Shown here one piece after another: positions 10,965 through 22,500 of a stretch of 64,000 bases of DNA. The DNA comes from Gyrodactylus bullatarudis. Its lineage: Eukaryota; Platyhelminthes; Monogenea; Gyrodactylidea; Gyrodactylidae. The translations under genes were made by a program, and so were the position numbers. The notes beneath the pieces were generated by a model that was not told the origin of the DNA, searched no databases, and saw only the letters and a list, made by a program, of their open reading frames with translations. Within the stretch, counting starts at the first letter, position 1; every line of letters starts with the position of its first letter. The stretch spans positions 1-64,000 of the forward strand of contig SSNU01000321.1 of NCBI GenBank assembly GCA_012064415.1. The letters run 5' to 3'.

Positions 10965-11150
10965 AAGGAAAAAATCACTCAAAAACTCAACATTAGTAGC
11001 AAAAATGAAGAGAAAAGGGTGAAAAAGCTCACATAGGCCAGGGTAGTATGAGAGAATATGTATGGTTCTTTTGAACTCACAGATCTGGTTTAGTAATATT
11101 GATAAATAATCTCTCTTTAATCCACAGATCAGTGCTATCATCATTTTCAT
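10965..11150 (+). repeat. Dispersed repeat R6, copy 2
   Basis: Second direct copy, about 290 bp downstream of the first, with the shared AAAGCTCACATAGGCCA core and the downstream ACTCACAGATCTGG block. The 108-codon minus-strand frame over it (10824-11150) is a by-product of the repeat. Confidence 0.5.
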
Positions 11151-11383
11151 TCTAATATTTTTAATTTTGTTGTTTCAATACTTCAAAACATTTTTAAATA
11201 CAAATAAGTGGATTTTCGGATATATAAAATTACGTGAATCTCTATCGTATAATTAAATTAATTACATTTCTCAATTTAAGAAAATTAAAATAAATATTTT
11301 GTATTCTTTCCTCTAAATCCAGGGAGGAACGACTAAAAACCTGTGGGCTTTGTTAATTCCCTCAACTATAATTATCGATTCGT

Positions 11384-11680
11384 TTTTTTTGTTGGTTAAT
11401 CCATTACTTTTTAGTGATAACGCCACGGTGTATTCTAAAAGGTCAAAATTTAATTTTATCGCGTAAATCTTACAAAGAAAAGGCTGAAGAAATTCTCAAT
11501 CTTTCAAATGGAACTATAGAACCTGATTTGAACCATCTACCCATGAAAGTTAATTTTGATAAGGATAGAAGAATATGTGTTGTCTGCCAGAAAAAAAGCT
11601 ATTATTTCTGTGCACATTGCAAAAAATTCTTGTGTATAAATTCTGCTAATAATTGTTTTCAAATCTTTCATGATAATTAA
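11384..11680 (+). pseudogene. piggyBac-like transposase, C-terminal remnant
   Basis: The frame is open from about 11384 and ends at TAA 11678-11680. It encodes a basic helix (LILSRKSYKEKAEEIL) followed by a Cys-rich tail, RRICVVCQKKSYYFCAHCKK, then LC-8x-CF-3x-H. This resembles the C-terminal cross-brace zinc finger of piggyBac-family transposases and PGBD proteins. The DDD catalytic core is absent, so the piece is a relic or the last exon of a dead copy. It ends 40 bp before an element with piggyBac-type ends (11721-11892), which supports the assignment. Alternative: a domesticated PGBD exon behind the acceptor TTACTTTTTAG at 11405-11414, though no upstream exon was found. Confidence 0.55.
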
Positions 11681-11720
11681 AATTACATTTGTCGCTTACA
11701 AGTAGAATTGGTTTTTTTGT

Positions 11721-11892
11721 AACCCTCTGAGTACCGATCGGACGTATACGACCTCATTGAAAAAATTATGAAGGAGTAATCGGACAAAAAAATTATCGAA
11801 ACAAACGTTGATCACATGAGTCTAATTAGTAGGATTACAGAAAAAAAAATTATGATATCCTTCTATTTTGGCCATGGGAACGAGAGGGTTAA
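11721..11892. mobile_element. F3 piggyBac-type MITE or solo end
   Basis: Left end GTAA-CCCTCTGAGTACCGATCGG, right end CGAGAGGG-TTAA. This is a 172-bp non-coding element with CCCTCT...AGAGGG termini; the left target is degenerate (GTAA). It differs internally from F1, F2 and F4. Confidence 0.5.
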
Positions 11893-12633
11893 TGAAATAG
11901 CCGTCTATTCAGTATAACGTAAAAGAAAGTTTAAATACATTGCATTTTTAATCCTGCTAAATCTAAACACACAAAAAATTCCACATGTAGCCAAATGAAA
12001 CCGGGGTTGGAAAATTATACATGTAGAGAAAAATTTATGCTACCTTTTTTATTATTATAATGCCTTTATTCAGTCTTGCTTGATTAATGACTTTTCTTTT
12101 CAGGTTTAGACCTATTTATTTATAAAGAGATAGATTTATCGTATAAAGTGCAGTTCCTAGAAATATTTCCAAACATACACACATCCCAATCGTAACCGAT
12201 TATCCATTTAATACATTAAAATGTAGTTTATAATGAATCGCAAGTATTATTTGAAATTGAAAATAGGAAGCAAGAGTAAGACACTTGAAAATATCCTTTG
12301 ATTTAATTTCGGAGGCATTCCATTTTCTATACTCAGACCATGAATACATTGACTGTAAAAGAAAATCTAAATTGAAACGATAGACTTTTTTTGGAATGGA
12401 AGAGAGTCGACCTGAGTAATATGAATCGTTTTAATCTTTTAAGTAGTAGTAAATCCTGTTCTATTATGAGGGAAATTTACAGGAAACGATCGTGGAATAA
12501 AATCTATACATTGTTCACACTCTCATGGCAAATTTCTCACATCACACTCAAGGATGAATTATTAACAGTTGATTTATAATGAATCACCATTAGAAAAAAA
12601 AGAAACTATAAATACAGTCCAAAAAACAATATA

Positions 12634-12852
12634 TTAAATTTTAACCTTCAAGTTATTCTTTTGTTCTGTTGTTGTATCCTCTTCTTCATCGTTGATGAAA
12701 AGTTGAGTGAAAAATTTATTTGTCAGTTGTTCTCTTGGAAGAGACGTACAAAAATGAATGAATTTCCTGAATGATATTCTGGTTGTGATACTCTTAAATT
12801 CTAGAATGTATATTGATAAATTGGACTCGTTAAGATAATTTATTTCTAATGC
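12634..12852 (-). CDS. Possible terminal coding exon, unknown protein
   Basis: Behind a good acceptor (TATTGATTTCAG, AG at 12853-12854) lies a frame open for 72 codons, to TAA at 12634-12636. The peptide is hydrophilic and protein-like, with FRKFIHFCTSLPREQL and a C-terminal acidic stretch FINDEEEDTTTEQ. I recognise no family. The upstream exon was not found: a nearby donor (GAG|GTAATA) gives the wrong phase. Open frames of this length occur by chance in AT-rich DNA, so this is a candidate only. Confidence 0.22.
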   Translation of the reverse strand, partial: ALEINYLNESNLSIYILEFKSITTRISFRKFIHFCTSLPREQLTNKFFTQLFINDEEEDTTTEQKNNLKVKI

Positions 12853-13026
12853 CTGAAATCAATAGGGAGGGAGGAAACAGAAAAGTTCCCACGAAAGTTA
12901 ACTTGTATTACCTCTAACTAACTGTATTATTGACTTTTCTTTTAAGAGGATAATTATTGTAAATTATGATGGAATTTCATAATTTAATGTCGATATTCGG
13001 CTTTCTACTTTTGACCATTATGCTAC

Positions 13027-13482
13027 TTAACCCTCTAAGTCCCACTTACTTACCAACTCATTATTATTCATTCAAGCCTCAGAAGATACTTTGTTTACCA
13101 CCCATTCGATAGGAAATTTATTAATCTCTTGGAATACCCAGGAATCTTGGCTCTATCATTCATCAAACTCGTGCTATACCAATTCAAAGAGAGATGATTT
13201 TTTCAAAAAATTAATTTTTGTCTAAAACGTTTTTTTGAAAGCCTACTTCCCAGGGTCATAGGTAAAAAGTAAGATAATCATATCTGTAGAATTCAAATAT
13301 TCAATCACCTGAACTCTATCTGCTAATGCTATAAAGATAGCCTGTTTTTGGATTAAAAAATGACCCATTTATTGATCGATAACTTCTGAAGCAAAAATAA
13401 TTGCGTAATCAGTGTATTCACAAACCATAGGATAGACAAAGGATTAAATGCGAATCATGAGCTCTGGGACTTTAAGGGTTAA
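13027..13482. mobile_element. F1 piggyBac-type MITE, complete
   Basis: TTAA-CCCTCTAAGTCCCA at the left and TGGGACTTTAAGGG-TTAA at the right; 456 bp, non-coding. Its internal blocks (CATTCGATAGGAAATTTATT, GAAAGCCTACTTCCCAG, GTATTCACAAACCATAGGAT) recur in the 62557 copy. Confidence 0.75.
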
Positions 13483-14287
13483 AATAAATAAAAATTTTCA
13501 GTTCAAAGTTCAGAAATTTAATTTTCAAAATTTTTAAGTTACCACATTTTTCTTTAAAATATTTTTTTTCTTCAAACTAAATTAAGGAATTTGATTTGTC
13601 AAAAATTCAATTTTAATAATTGGTTTCCTTGTCTCTGGTAGTGATGCTGAGTAACAAAAACTTCTTACATTAGAGAAGGGCTACTTAATTTGAGAACCTG
13701 AAATATGTATAAGGATGAACTGAGAGATATGATTGATACAAAAATTCATCCTTGTATGAGGCAAAAAATCTATCAATTTTCATTCATATAGGAAAACTCT
13801 TGAGTCAGTGAGAATAAGCAAGGTTCATGATGGTAATAACAATAATAATGAGTGTTAGCAACAAACTAATTTCTTGGCTCCGCTCACCCTGACATATTCC
13901 CTTTTTCCTCATTGTGAGCTAAGTAGATTGAGAGGCAGGGGGGAGATAAAGAGACATTGAAGCGAGAATCTCTGAATAGTGACAAAAATATGTTTATTTG
14001 TCAACGTCGTGTTAGTTGTTTGTGATAAAGATCGATTATAAAAACTCTAGGCCTTCGACAATCTAGGGTTTTCATCATTATTCTGTTTACAAACTTGAAA
14101 TTAACATGTAAATAGAAAAACTATCCTCACAATGCTCACCAAAGTTTTATTGAAACTCCTCCTAAGAACAAAGGTTCAGAAAATCTTTAAAATTCAAAAG
14201 AAAAGATCAACTTACTCTTTTGAGACAGAGTAAGCACTGAGTCTAATCATAAGGCCCACTTTCTAGGTTTATTTTAATTTTGTCCAA

Positions 14288-14303
14288 AGTAACCCCATCG
14301 TAA
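14288..14303 (+). mobile_element. F4 end fragment
   Basis: AACCCCATCGTAAT is the terminal sequence of the F4 element at 57055-57419. Here it is cut off by the R2 fold-back element, which starts at the next TA. This indicates nested insertion. Confidence 0.45.
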
Positions 14304-14876
14304 TAAACCTAATTGACATGAAGATAAGAATTTACTATTTTTACAAAAAACTCGATATTATTCTCTGGATTCAAAGAAAAAAATAATTTTTTGAATTCTG
14401 AAACGAAATGAGCTAATAAGATGTGGATATTCGAAAAAATTCCGAAAAAATTCAATCTGACCAAAATTTGGCCGTTTTTCAACTTTTGAGGTCAAAATTT
14501 TTATCGATCATTATTATTCAAAATCAGGAAGTTAAACTTTTTCTCTGAAACAGTAAGATCTTCGCTATCTCCAAAATCGAATTCTTTGTCTAATGTTGAT
14601 CCCAAAAATCATCACTTACCTACTTCGAATCAAAAAAAATCATCGAAATCGATAAATATTTTGAGCTCATAAGTTGAAAAAGGGAAAATTTGGTGCCCTT
14701 TGGAAATTCAAAAAGCGGCCTAATTTTGGTCGGATTGAATTTTTTCGAATATCCACATGTTATTATTATTAGCTCATACCTTTTCAGAATTCAAAAAATT
14801 ATTTTTTTCTGTGAATCCAGAGAATAATATCGAGCTTTTTGTAAAAATAGTAAATTCATGTCAACTAGCTTTATAT
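14301..14876. mobile_element. R2 fold-back element, complete
   Basis: About 575 bp and almost wholly palindromic. The left arm (AAACCTAATTGACATGAAG, then ACTATTTTTACAAAAAACTC, TGTGGATATTCGAAAAAATT) is mirrored by the right arm ending CATGTCAACTAGCTTTATA. Ends are TA(TA)AAN-type and flanked by TA. It is non-coding: the 111-codon frame at 14757-15092 starts inside the right arm and is not a gene. Confidence 0.7.
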
Positions 14877-15524
14877 AGAATTAAAATGAAAATATTTTTT
14901 ATAGAATTGTGTGTAATTTATATTTACAAAAACTTTTTCTCTAAGCAATTTCATAAAAACTTTCGTCCTTTGGATACGAGAGGGCTGAAGATTTACTCTC
15001 TTCTGCTAAGCTCTGATTTGAAAAGAATCGTCATGATTTTGATCAATCCCATCAATATTAGGAGAAGGTACTCAAGAAACGAAAACATTTAAAGCCTTTG
15101 GCCATGAACGTGATGTGTCAATCAATCAGAGTAGTAATGTTAAGATAAATACACCTACCTATCCAAACACTCATACCCCATTAATGAAAATATTTGAGAT
15201 GTGAGATTAATAATACTTTTGAGTGAGTAGTACTTCAGCTAACTAAAAACATGTCATTTAATAATATGAATTAGAGGGCAGATGGGTTGGAGTAATGCTA
15301 TAATGACAAAGAAGCAAAATATGAGGCCTCCCTCTAGGAAATCTGTGAACTAGAATTATTTTTATTCTGACATGAAAATTAGATTGACAAGCGTTCCCTC
15401 ATCCTTCCCAATTGCAACCATCATCTCTATCTAATCTAGAAATCAGATTATCATCAAAATATGAGTTTATTTTCATATTTAGTGGTTTACTGATTTTTTG
15501 AATTTATTAAAAAGATTAAAAACT

Positions 15525-15975
15525 AAAGACATGAAAATTTACTATTTTTACAAACAACTCAATATTTTTCTCCCGAAAGTCAGGAAAAAAAATAAATTTT
15601 TGAATTTCATAATAAAATGAGCTAATAAGTTGGGGAAATTAAAAAAAAATCCGAAATAATCAGGCCGTTTTTCAGATTTAGAAAAGGCATGGATATATTT
15701 GATAATCGGAATTAAAATTAGTCGAAGAATTCGAACCTCTAAATTTAGGATAATTTTCCTTCATGATAATCAAAAAATCCAAATGGCTCGATTCCCCACA
15801 ATAATGACGAATTTCTGTCAACTCCTGCAGGCAAATTCAATATCTTAGTCTAATTTTGATATCAATTGTCAATATTTGACTGCTTCGAATCTTCGAAATC
15901 GAAAGTTGAAAAAGTAAAAATTTGATGCATTTTCGAAATTCAAAGAATAGACCTTCCAGTTATTATTATTATTTT
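15525..15975. mobile_element. R2 fold-back element, diverged copy
   Basis: Begins GACATGAAAATTTACTATTTTTACAAACAACTC and shares R2 interior blocks (AATGAGCTAATAAG, GAAATCGAAAGTTGAAAAAG). The right end is interrupted by the SINE-like copy that follows. Confidence 0.5.
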
Positions 15976-15997
15976 TGAAATCGAGACATTTTTATTT

Positions 15998-16125
15998 TTA
16001 TATAGAAATAATAGTACATATAAGAGAACAGGGAAAGAATGTTCAATGAGCCCGGTGTGGGAGGGTTTGAACTTGAGACCGAGAGTAAGGTGATCCTATC
16101 TATTTTCTACAATTCCACCTGAAAG
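15998..16125 (-). mobile_element. tRNA-derived SINE-like element, copy 1
   Basis: On the minus strand, AAGTTCAAACCCTCCCACACCGG is followed by a conserved tail (CATTGAACATTCTTTCCCTG ... GTACTATTATTTC). The B-box-like GTTCAAACCC and the body are shared with copies at 44316-44430 and 52809-52910. The A-box half is degenerate here. Confidence 0.5.
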
Positions 16126-17458
16126 CTTCTACTTTTTGTAATTATCCCTCTCTATTTTAAGTAAGTCAAAAGAATTTGCCTTTATTTTACCGATTTACTA
16201 AAATATTTTTTGAATTTAAAGATTGAAAACTATGATTTTTTACCGTAAACTTGCCGGTAAATATACCGTAATTAATTCTTCTATTCTTGACTTATCAGAT
16301 TTAACAATAAAAAGGAAATATTTTCATCCCATATCCGATTTCAGCGATATTCCTATTTTGAAACCTTAAACTAGAAAAAATATCATCAATTTCATTACAC
16401 ATTTCCATGACTCATTTATTAGTTGTTCCTTCTGTATCATTTCGTCAGATGGATTTTTCCCATTTGACACCTCTTCTTGTTCATTTGAATGTCCCTTCTA
16501 TTATAATGTTTAATACAATTTCTTGTACTGTATTTTTTAACATCTTTGGTTATGTTAAAGTTATTTCTTGTATTAATTAAAAATACAGAATTTATACTAC
16601 TACTAACAGTTAGTGTTATTATTGCTGTAGTAGCCCTGTTGAAGTCATTCCAAAAAGAAATGTCATCCATATTACTAATTCAGAGAAAGCAAAGTAAATA
16701 TTCCCTGTTGAAATTATTGACTGAAAAATCCAATAAAACAATAAAGAAATAAAATTAACAAAACCCCATAACAAATCTCCTTTGTTTCCAATTCTAAGAA
16801 AGTAAACACATGATGGTCTTTCCTTTCGGCATGTACCAAGTTTTTGTTGCCAAGATAATTTCTATATAGTGGGTCTCTTCTTCTTCTTCGACATTCCAAG
16901 ATGGAACATTAATTTAAATCTCGATATAGGACAAACATTTCATTTAATACGAATGGAAAGGTCATCCTTGGTTTCTCTGGAAAGTCTAACAAAAAAAGAC
17001 ACTGAGAATATATGAATGATACATTTTCCTACATTGTGTATTCAGACGAAAATGCTCAGAGAGAATCGAGAGTGTAGTATGAAAAATAATATCAGTCATC
17101 TAATAATAATAACAATAATGATGGATGAATTTATATCGCTCACAAAAATGAGAACTATTTTCTAAAAGATGGTGTATCAATTTTTAAAATTTCTTTAGAG
17201 TAATATTGGTATTGGTTTATTATGAAGCGATTCTTTTGAAGAGAGGAGAATGAATTCGTCTGTAATGGAGTGCTTTTGTATGTTTGATGCATGCACATTG
17301 AGTTTGAAATGAATTTTCGATACATTCAAAGACTTGTTTTCATTAAATATACGTTTATTTTCCGGAAAACTGGAAATATTCATTCATGAAGGTTTGAACA
17401 AAAGAATTCTGTTCACTATTTATTTTGCATGGTCTTGTTAGTCTCAATTCCTGACTAA

Positions 17459-18067
17459 TATAAAGGTGGTTGATATGAAGTTGGGAATCTATGATTTTTA
17501 CAGAAATCTCTATATTTTCATCAAGAATTCGAATATGATAAAGATTATTTGGAATCCTACTCATGTTGCCCACTTTTATGATTTGAAGAAAAAAATATTT
17601 CAATGAAATATATGGTAATTTTTCAAATTTCGATTTGGCGCCAAAATCGCAATTTTTCGAACTTTGAACTGAAAATTTTTATTGATTTGAAAGCTGGAAA
17701 GTGATCAAAAGAGAGTTTTTAGAATCAAAATTAGACAAAAAAGCTAATATTTATTCATCAGATTCAGTTGAATTAATTTTCTTGTCTAATCCTGATCTTA
17801 AAAAACATCTTTTGATCACTCTTTCAATTTGAAATCAATAAAAATTTTCTGTTCAAAGTTCGAAAAAATGGGATTTTGCCGCCAAATGAGAATTTGAAAA
17901 ATGGCCATATTTTTCATAAAAATAATTTTTTTCAGAATTTTTTTCCTCAACTGGTAAAAGTGGGCAACATGAGTAGGATTCCAAAAAATCTTTAAAATAT
18001 TCGAATTCTTGATTAAAACAGAGATTTCTGTAAAAATCATAGATTCCCAACTTCATATCTATTGGAA
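17459..18067. mobile_element. R1 fold-back element, complete reference copy
   Basis: About 609 bp. The left end TATAAAGGTGGTTGATATGA and the arm (TTGGGAATCTATGATTTTTA, CATCAAGAATTCGAATAT, AATCCTACTCATGTTGCCCA) are mirrored by the right arm ending TAGATTCCCAACTTCATATC. Arms are about 290 bp with many substitutions, leaving only a tiny loop near 17750. No transposase. Minus-strand frames at 17816-18056 and 17355-17603 are arm sequence. TA at the left boundary suggests a Tc1/mariner-type TA target. Confidence 0.75.
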
Positions 18068-18321
18068 AATAACTATTAAACCTTTCTAATAGTAGTATTT
18101 AGTTAGAAAATAAAAATAGAAGAGCAGAATAATTTGCAATGTAGTATAATATAATCAAATCCCGGGATTAAGTTTGAAGAGGCCCGGGCAAATAGAACGC
18201 TTATCACTTATTATTCGTTCGTTCTCCTATCTACCAGGACTCCAGTAATAATATTCTTGAAGAAGTTCAGCAACATTATCGTTACTTAAAATAAATAAAT
18301 TGTTGTTAAAGTTTTTTGCAC

Positions 18322-18685
18322 CTACAAATTAGGGTCATCGTTAAATATGTAGAATTTTTGCAAATAATTTCGAAATTGCCCCGCATTTGCAAGTTTTTTG
18401 ATTGATGAGTCATTCTTGTTTAAATTCCCATGGATCCTGATCGCTAATCTTCTTTGAGTTCGTCCCATAAATGCCTTAATAAATGAAATTAGAACCCTCT
18501 GCTTCTTTTAGTTTCGAGTTGAAATATGAATAGACTTTTGGTTTAGAAGGAAGACACTTAAAAATTAAGAATGCGATTGAGATTTTTGAATTTATCGAAT
18601 GCAATGAATTTTTTCTTTGAACAAAATGTACCAACAGCTTATCTCTCCATATCCAGGGCAATAGTGAACATTTCATAAATGTCAA
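18322..18685 (-). pseudogene. Frameshifted coding relic, unknown (possibly transposon-derived)
   Basis: Two overlapping minus-strand frames look protein-like. The first (18476-18685) contains LLPWIWRDKLLVHFVQRKNS and CLPSKPKVYSYF. The second (18322-18507) continues with FIKAFMGRTQRRLAIRIHGN and GQFRNYLQKFYIFNDDPNL before a TAG. A single frameshift near 18490-18507 would join them. The LPSKPK block weakly recalls the YxPxKPxKxG motif of piggyBac transposases; the second part is not recognised. Confidence in a coding origin is modest and in identity low. Confidence 0.3.
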
Positions 18686-19094
18686 AAATATTTCTATTTC
18701 AAAAACACAGAGAATGTGCTACATTATTTTGCCGGCTATCCTCTAACTGGGAGAGTTCGGTTAAATTAATCATTTTGAAAAAATAAAAAAATCAGATAAA
18801 AATGGTACTGCATTCACATAAAATGTCGGAATTAAATAAAAGGGAAAAGTCTCACTAGCCAGAGGAGAAGGAATGGTGAAACCTTTGAGAATGATAAAAA
18901 GTTTTATAGAATCAAGATACAATGATAGACTTACATCATCATTTGAAGAAATAAATTTCTTTAGATATTATCTCCTTCTGGGTAAAATCAAAAAGAGGTT
19001 GAAAGGCGAGAAAATATTAGACTCATAGTTTTGCTGAGATCTTGTTTCATCATGAATTCATTCATTTAAAGCTAGCATCTGAATTTAAAAACAT

Positions 19095-19500
19095 AGTAAA
19101 GCTATTTAATATGCAGATAGGAATTTATGATGTTGGCAAAATTTTCAATTTTTTTCATCACGAAATCGAATTTGATCAAGATATTTTGGAATCTAGTTCA
19201 TGAGACCCACTTTCACGATACATAAATGGAGAAATAGCGCTGAATTCCCAATTTTTTGAAAATTTTTTCTGATTTCAAGTTGAGAAAGTTATTAAAAGTT
19301 GATTTTTAGGATCACAATTAGACAAAAAAATTAAATATGCTAATTCAAAGAAATTTGAATTTTTTCAAAAAAAATTTTTGTTTAAAAATCTTTCTTAAAA
19401 CGCACTTCCCAGTGTTATCGAGTAGTTTTACCTGTAGAATTCAAATATGAAATCTTCAGAAATCTATCTGCTAACGTTTAAAGTATAAACAATTTTAATT
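19095..19500. repeat. Diverged R1 arm plus F1 internal fragment
   Basis: 19095-19370 starts AAAGCTATTTAATATGCAGA and keeps R1 spacing and phrases (TTTTGGAATCTAG, ATTAGACAAAAAAATTAA). 19371-19500 matches the F1 interior (CGCACTTCCCAGTGTTATCG, CCTGTAGAATTCAAATATG). Both are old copies. Confidence 0.5.
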
Positions 19501-22500
19501 AGCATTGTAAGGGCCGAGAAGTAGGCGAAAAGGTCTCGTAGTAGTAATTATAATCCCCATTCGTGTAAATTATAGTAAAAATACCTGCTTTTATTCTTCA
19601 ATTTGAAAAAATAATCTTGGAGTAAAAGAGTGAATGCATAGATAGTACAAGTTCTTTTATTCAAGAGAATATTAGATTTTGTTTTAATTTTGAATACTAT
19701 ATGCTTTATATATTATTACCTCTCTACTGTAGGGGAAAATTAATAAAAAAAAATGATAATAAGTACTGATTTTACTATTACTATATATATTTGCTGTTTA
19801 TTCTTTCAGGGAATGGATTAGATTCATTCATTCATAATTAGATTCATGAATGGTGGTAAGCACAGTTTGCTTTTATAGCGCATGGTAAAAAGGTTTCCTT
19901 TATTGGGGGTTAGTTAGGAAGTGCATTATAACACTACTTAATAGTACTTAATATTAATAATAATAACTTTGTAAGATGTTCATGGAAAATTATTCATTCC
20001 AGCTATACTGCAGTCAATGATTTTGGAAATAAACTGATAAATAAAAGTTTATGTATTTACATTTCCAAATCAAGTACAACAGTTAATGTTTTAAATAGCC
20101 GTCGAATCGAAGGAAAGGTATGCATCGGTTTTTTAATAGTTGGAACATTTTCTTTAATGATGATAATCTCTGGTTATTTGTGAAATTGAGTGCAAGACCC
20201 AATGTATTCTATGAAATGGTTCTGATTTGGACAATGACCTATTTTGTAAAATATTGTGTTGATATAATGTTGGGAATTTATCAAATTTCCTTATTGCAAT
20301 ATTCTTTGACTAATCAGACAACTCTGTAAATTATAAATAGTTGGAACTTCGCATAGGTTCGAAATTTAGAATTCCTTCTCATTTTCATATCTTCACATTC
20401 TTTGATCCGTACAAAATCGAGTTTTTTCCTTTCTTAAAAAATAATAATCTTAATCTATCAAATTGGAAACAATATCAAGATTGCAAATTTTTTACTTGGT
20501 ACTTGATATTGCTAATTTTGTTGAACAAGTTATGAAAAATAGGATTTCACTTCCTACTAAAGATACACCCCCTAGCAAAGTGTTCAATTCAGTTAACACA
20601 ACACAAGAGAAATATCCAATTATAATTTGTAATTTTACATCCTTCTGCCTAGTATATGGAAAAGCAGAAAAGTGTAGCGATAAATAAACCTTGATCCTTT
20701 CAAATCATCATCTTTTGTTGCAAAAAGTATGATGAATAATTTGAAATATTCTTCATTCTAAAGAACACAGATTACAAGAGATTTAAAAAATGTATTATTA
20801 TTATTATTATGTCTTTAAATTGAAGTATTCAAAAAAATGCATTTGTAGTCTGAAGATGATTTATATTTCAGTTGCATCTATTCGAATATTCATAGACTAA
20901 TACTAGGGTGAAAGAGGACAAAGGGAGGGGGTATATTACCATTTTACGACTCACTCCCTTAAGAGGAATCTAACAGTTTTACTGTCTGGAAAAATGAGTG
21001 AAAATCTATTCTTCAACTTTTGAAATCAAATCCAACATTTTAATTTGTTCTTGAAGAAAATTTGCCATATTTTTAGTCCAAGATAATTTTATACATTTTG
21101 ATAAGGAAATTATAATAATCTATTAGACTAATTTAGTACACTGGTGCATACACTGATTTAATTTATCAAAATTACTACATGTATTATATTAAAAAGGGAA
21201 AGTCTGATGTACATTTTTGTTTTATGAATTTCGGGCCAGACAATGAATAGAAAACCTTCTTTTGTGGACGAAATAAAAAAAAACTTGGTTCAATTCCATA
21301 TTAGTTCCATTTTTTATTCTGCCGTTATCTAAGATAATTCCTACATCAATTTTCTGCTCTCCCTCTTTACTAATCACTAAGATTTTCCGCTATTTTTCTC
21401 CCATCTCTGGATAAAAGGGTTTTGGAACAATTATTAAATAATAAAAATCATTTTTTGCCACTGTTTTGGTTTGTGGTCTTTATTAATGCATCGAAACAGG
21501 CTTGTATAATGCTTGAAAGAGGGAAGAAATTAATCTTGATTTGTAATCTGAAGAAAATACGGGAAACACCGTATCTTTTCATTCGTAGAATTGATTCTTT
21601 TCAAGTATTTAGATTATAACATTATTTAAAGCATTATATAAAGATAACAACTGTTATTATTGCTGATTTTTATCGACTCTCAACAATAAAATCAGATTTC
21701 CTTACACTTGAATTTACATCCTAGTATTCGGGATATTAGAATTTTACACAGCTTTAAAGGCTCATGCAAGCAGTACAACCTATTTAAAAATGGGTTTATA
21801 TATTCTCGGTTCACCAGGCTTAATCAAGTTACCTAAAAAACTATGAATCCAATTTTTGTTTAGATACTTACTTCTCCAGATTTGAAATTTTATTTTTAGA
21901 AGGAATAATACTTTATTCTATTTTTGAGATTAAAAACTTTTTAGATACATCTTAGATGTTATTGCACAATGTGGAAGAGATAAATACCTCAAGAATATAA
22001 AAAAGTTTCATTCAACTTTCTTTTTATCTTCCTCGTCTCTCGATATTATTCCTGAGATAAGAAATGCTAATAAAATGTCAAAGGTAAATCTTTCAAGAAA
22101 CCCTCTTGTGATTCATTAAAGTTTTTTTTGAAAAGGGAAACTTTTATTTTTGCTAGGGATCGATCATCATCTTATATAGAATCAACATCGTTGTTATGCA
22201 ATTGAGAAAGTATTTGACTATCTCAGTATCGAAAAAGCTGGGTTATATTCCAATTAAAATCTACTGAAAACTTTTGGCCATTCTCAACGATTATTTATCT
22301 CACTGAAATGGAATACCTGAATCCGAATATTGCACGAAAGATTTTGTATAATGCTACTAAGAAATTGTCTTGAATTATTCATGTAAACAGAGAATAACTA
22401 CATCTCAAATTTCTTTTTACAGGACTTCTTTACAAGCCAGAACTGCAAAAAAGAATGGAAAATGAATGTTTTCTTTATTTCGTAAAATGATTGTTGTTTA

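Noticed and set aside
14757..15092. 111-codon plus-strand frame
   Set aside because: Starts in the R2 right arm and has no domain or start context.
17355..18056. Several 60-80-codon minus-strand frames
   Set aside because: All lie in the arms of the R1 fold-back element.
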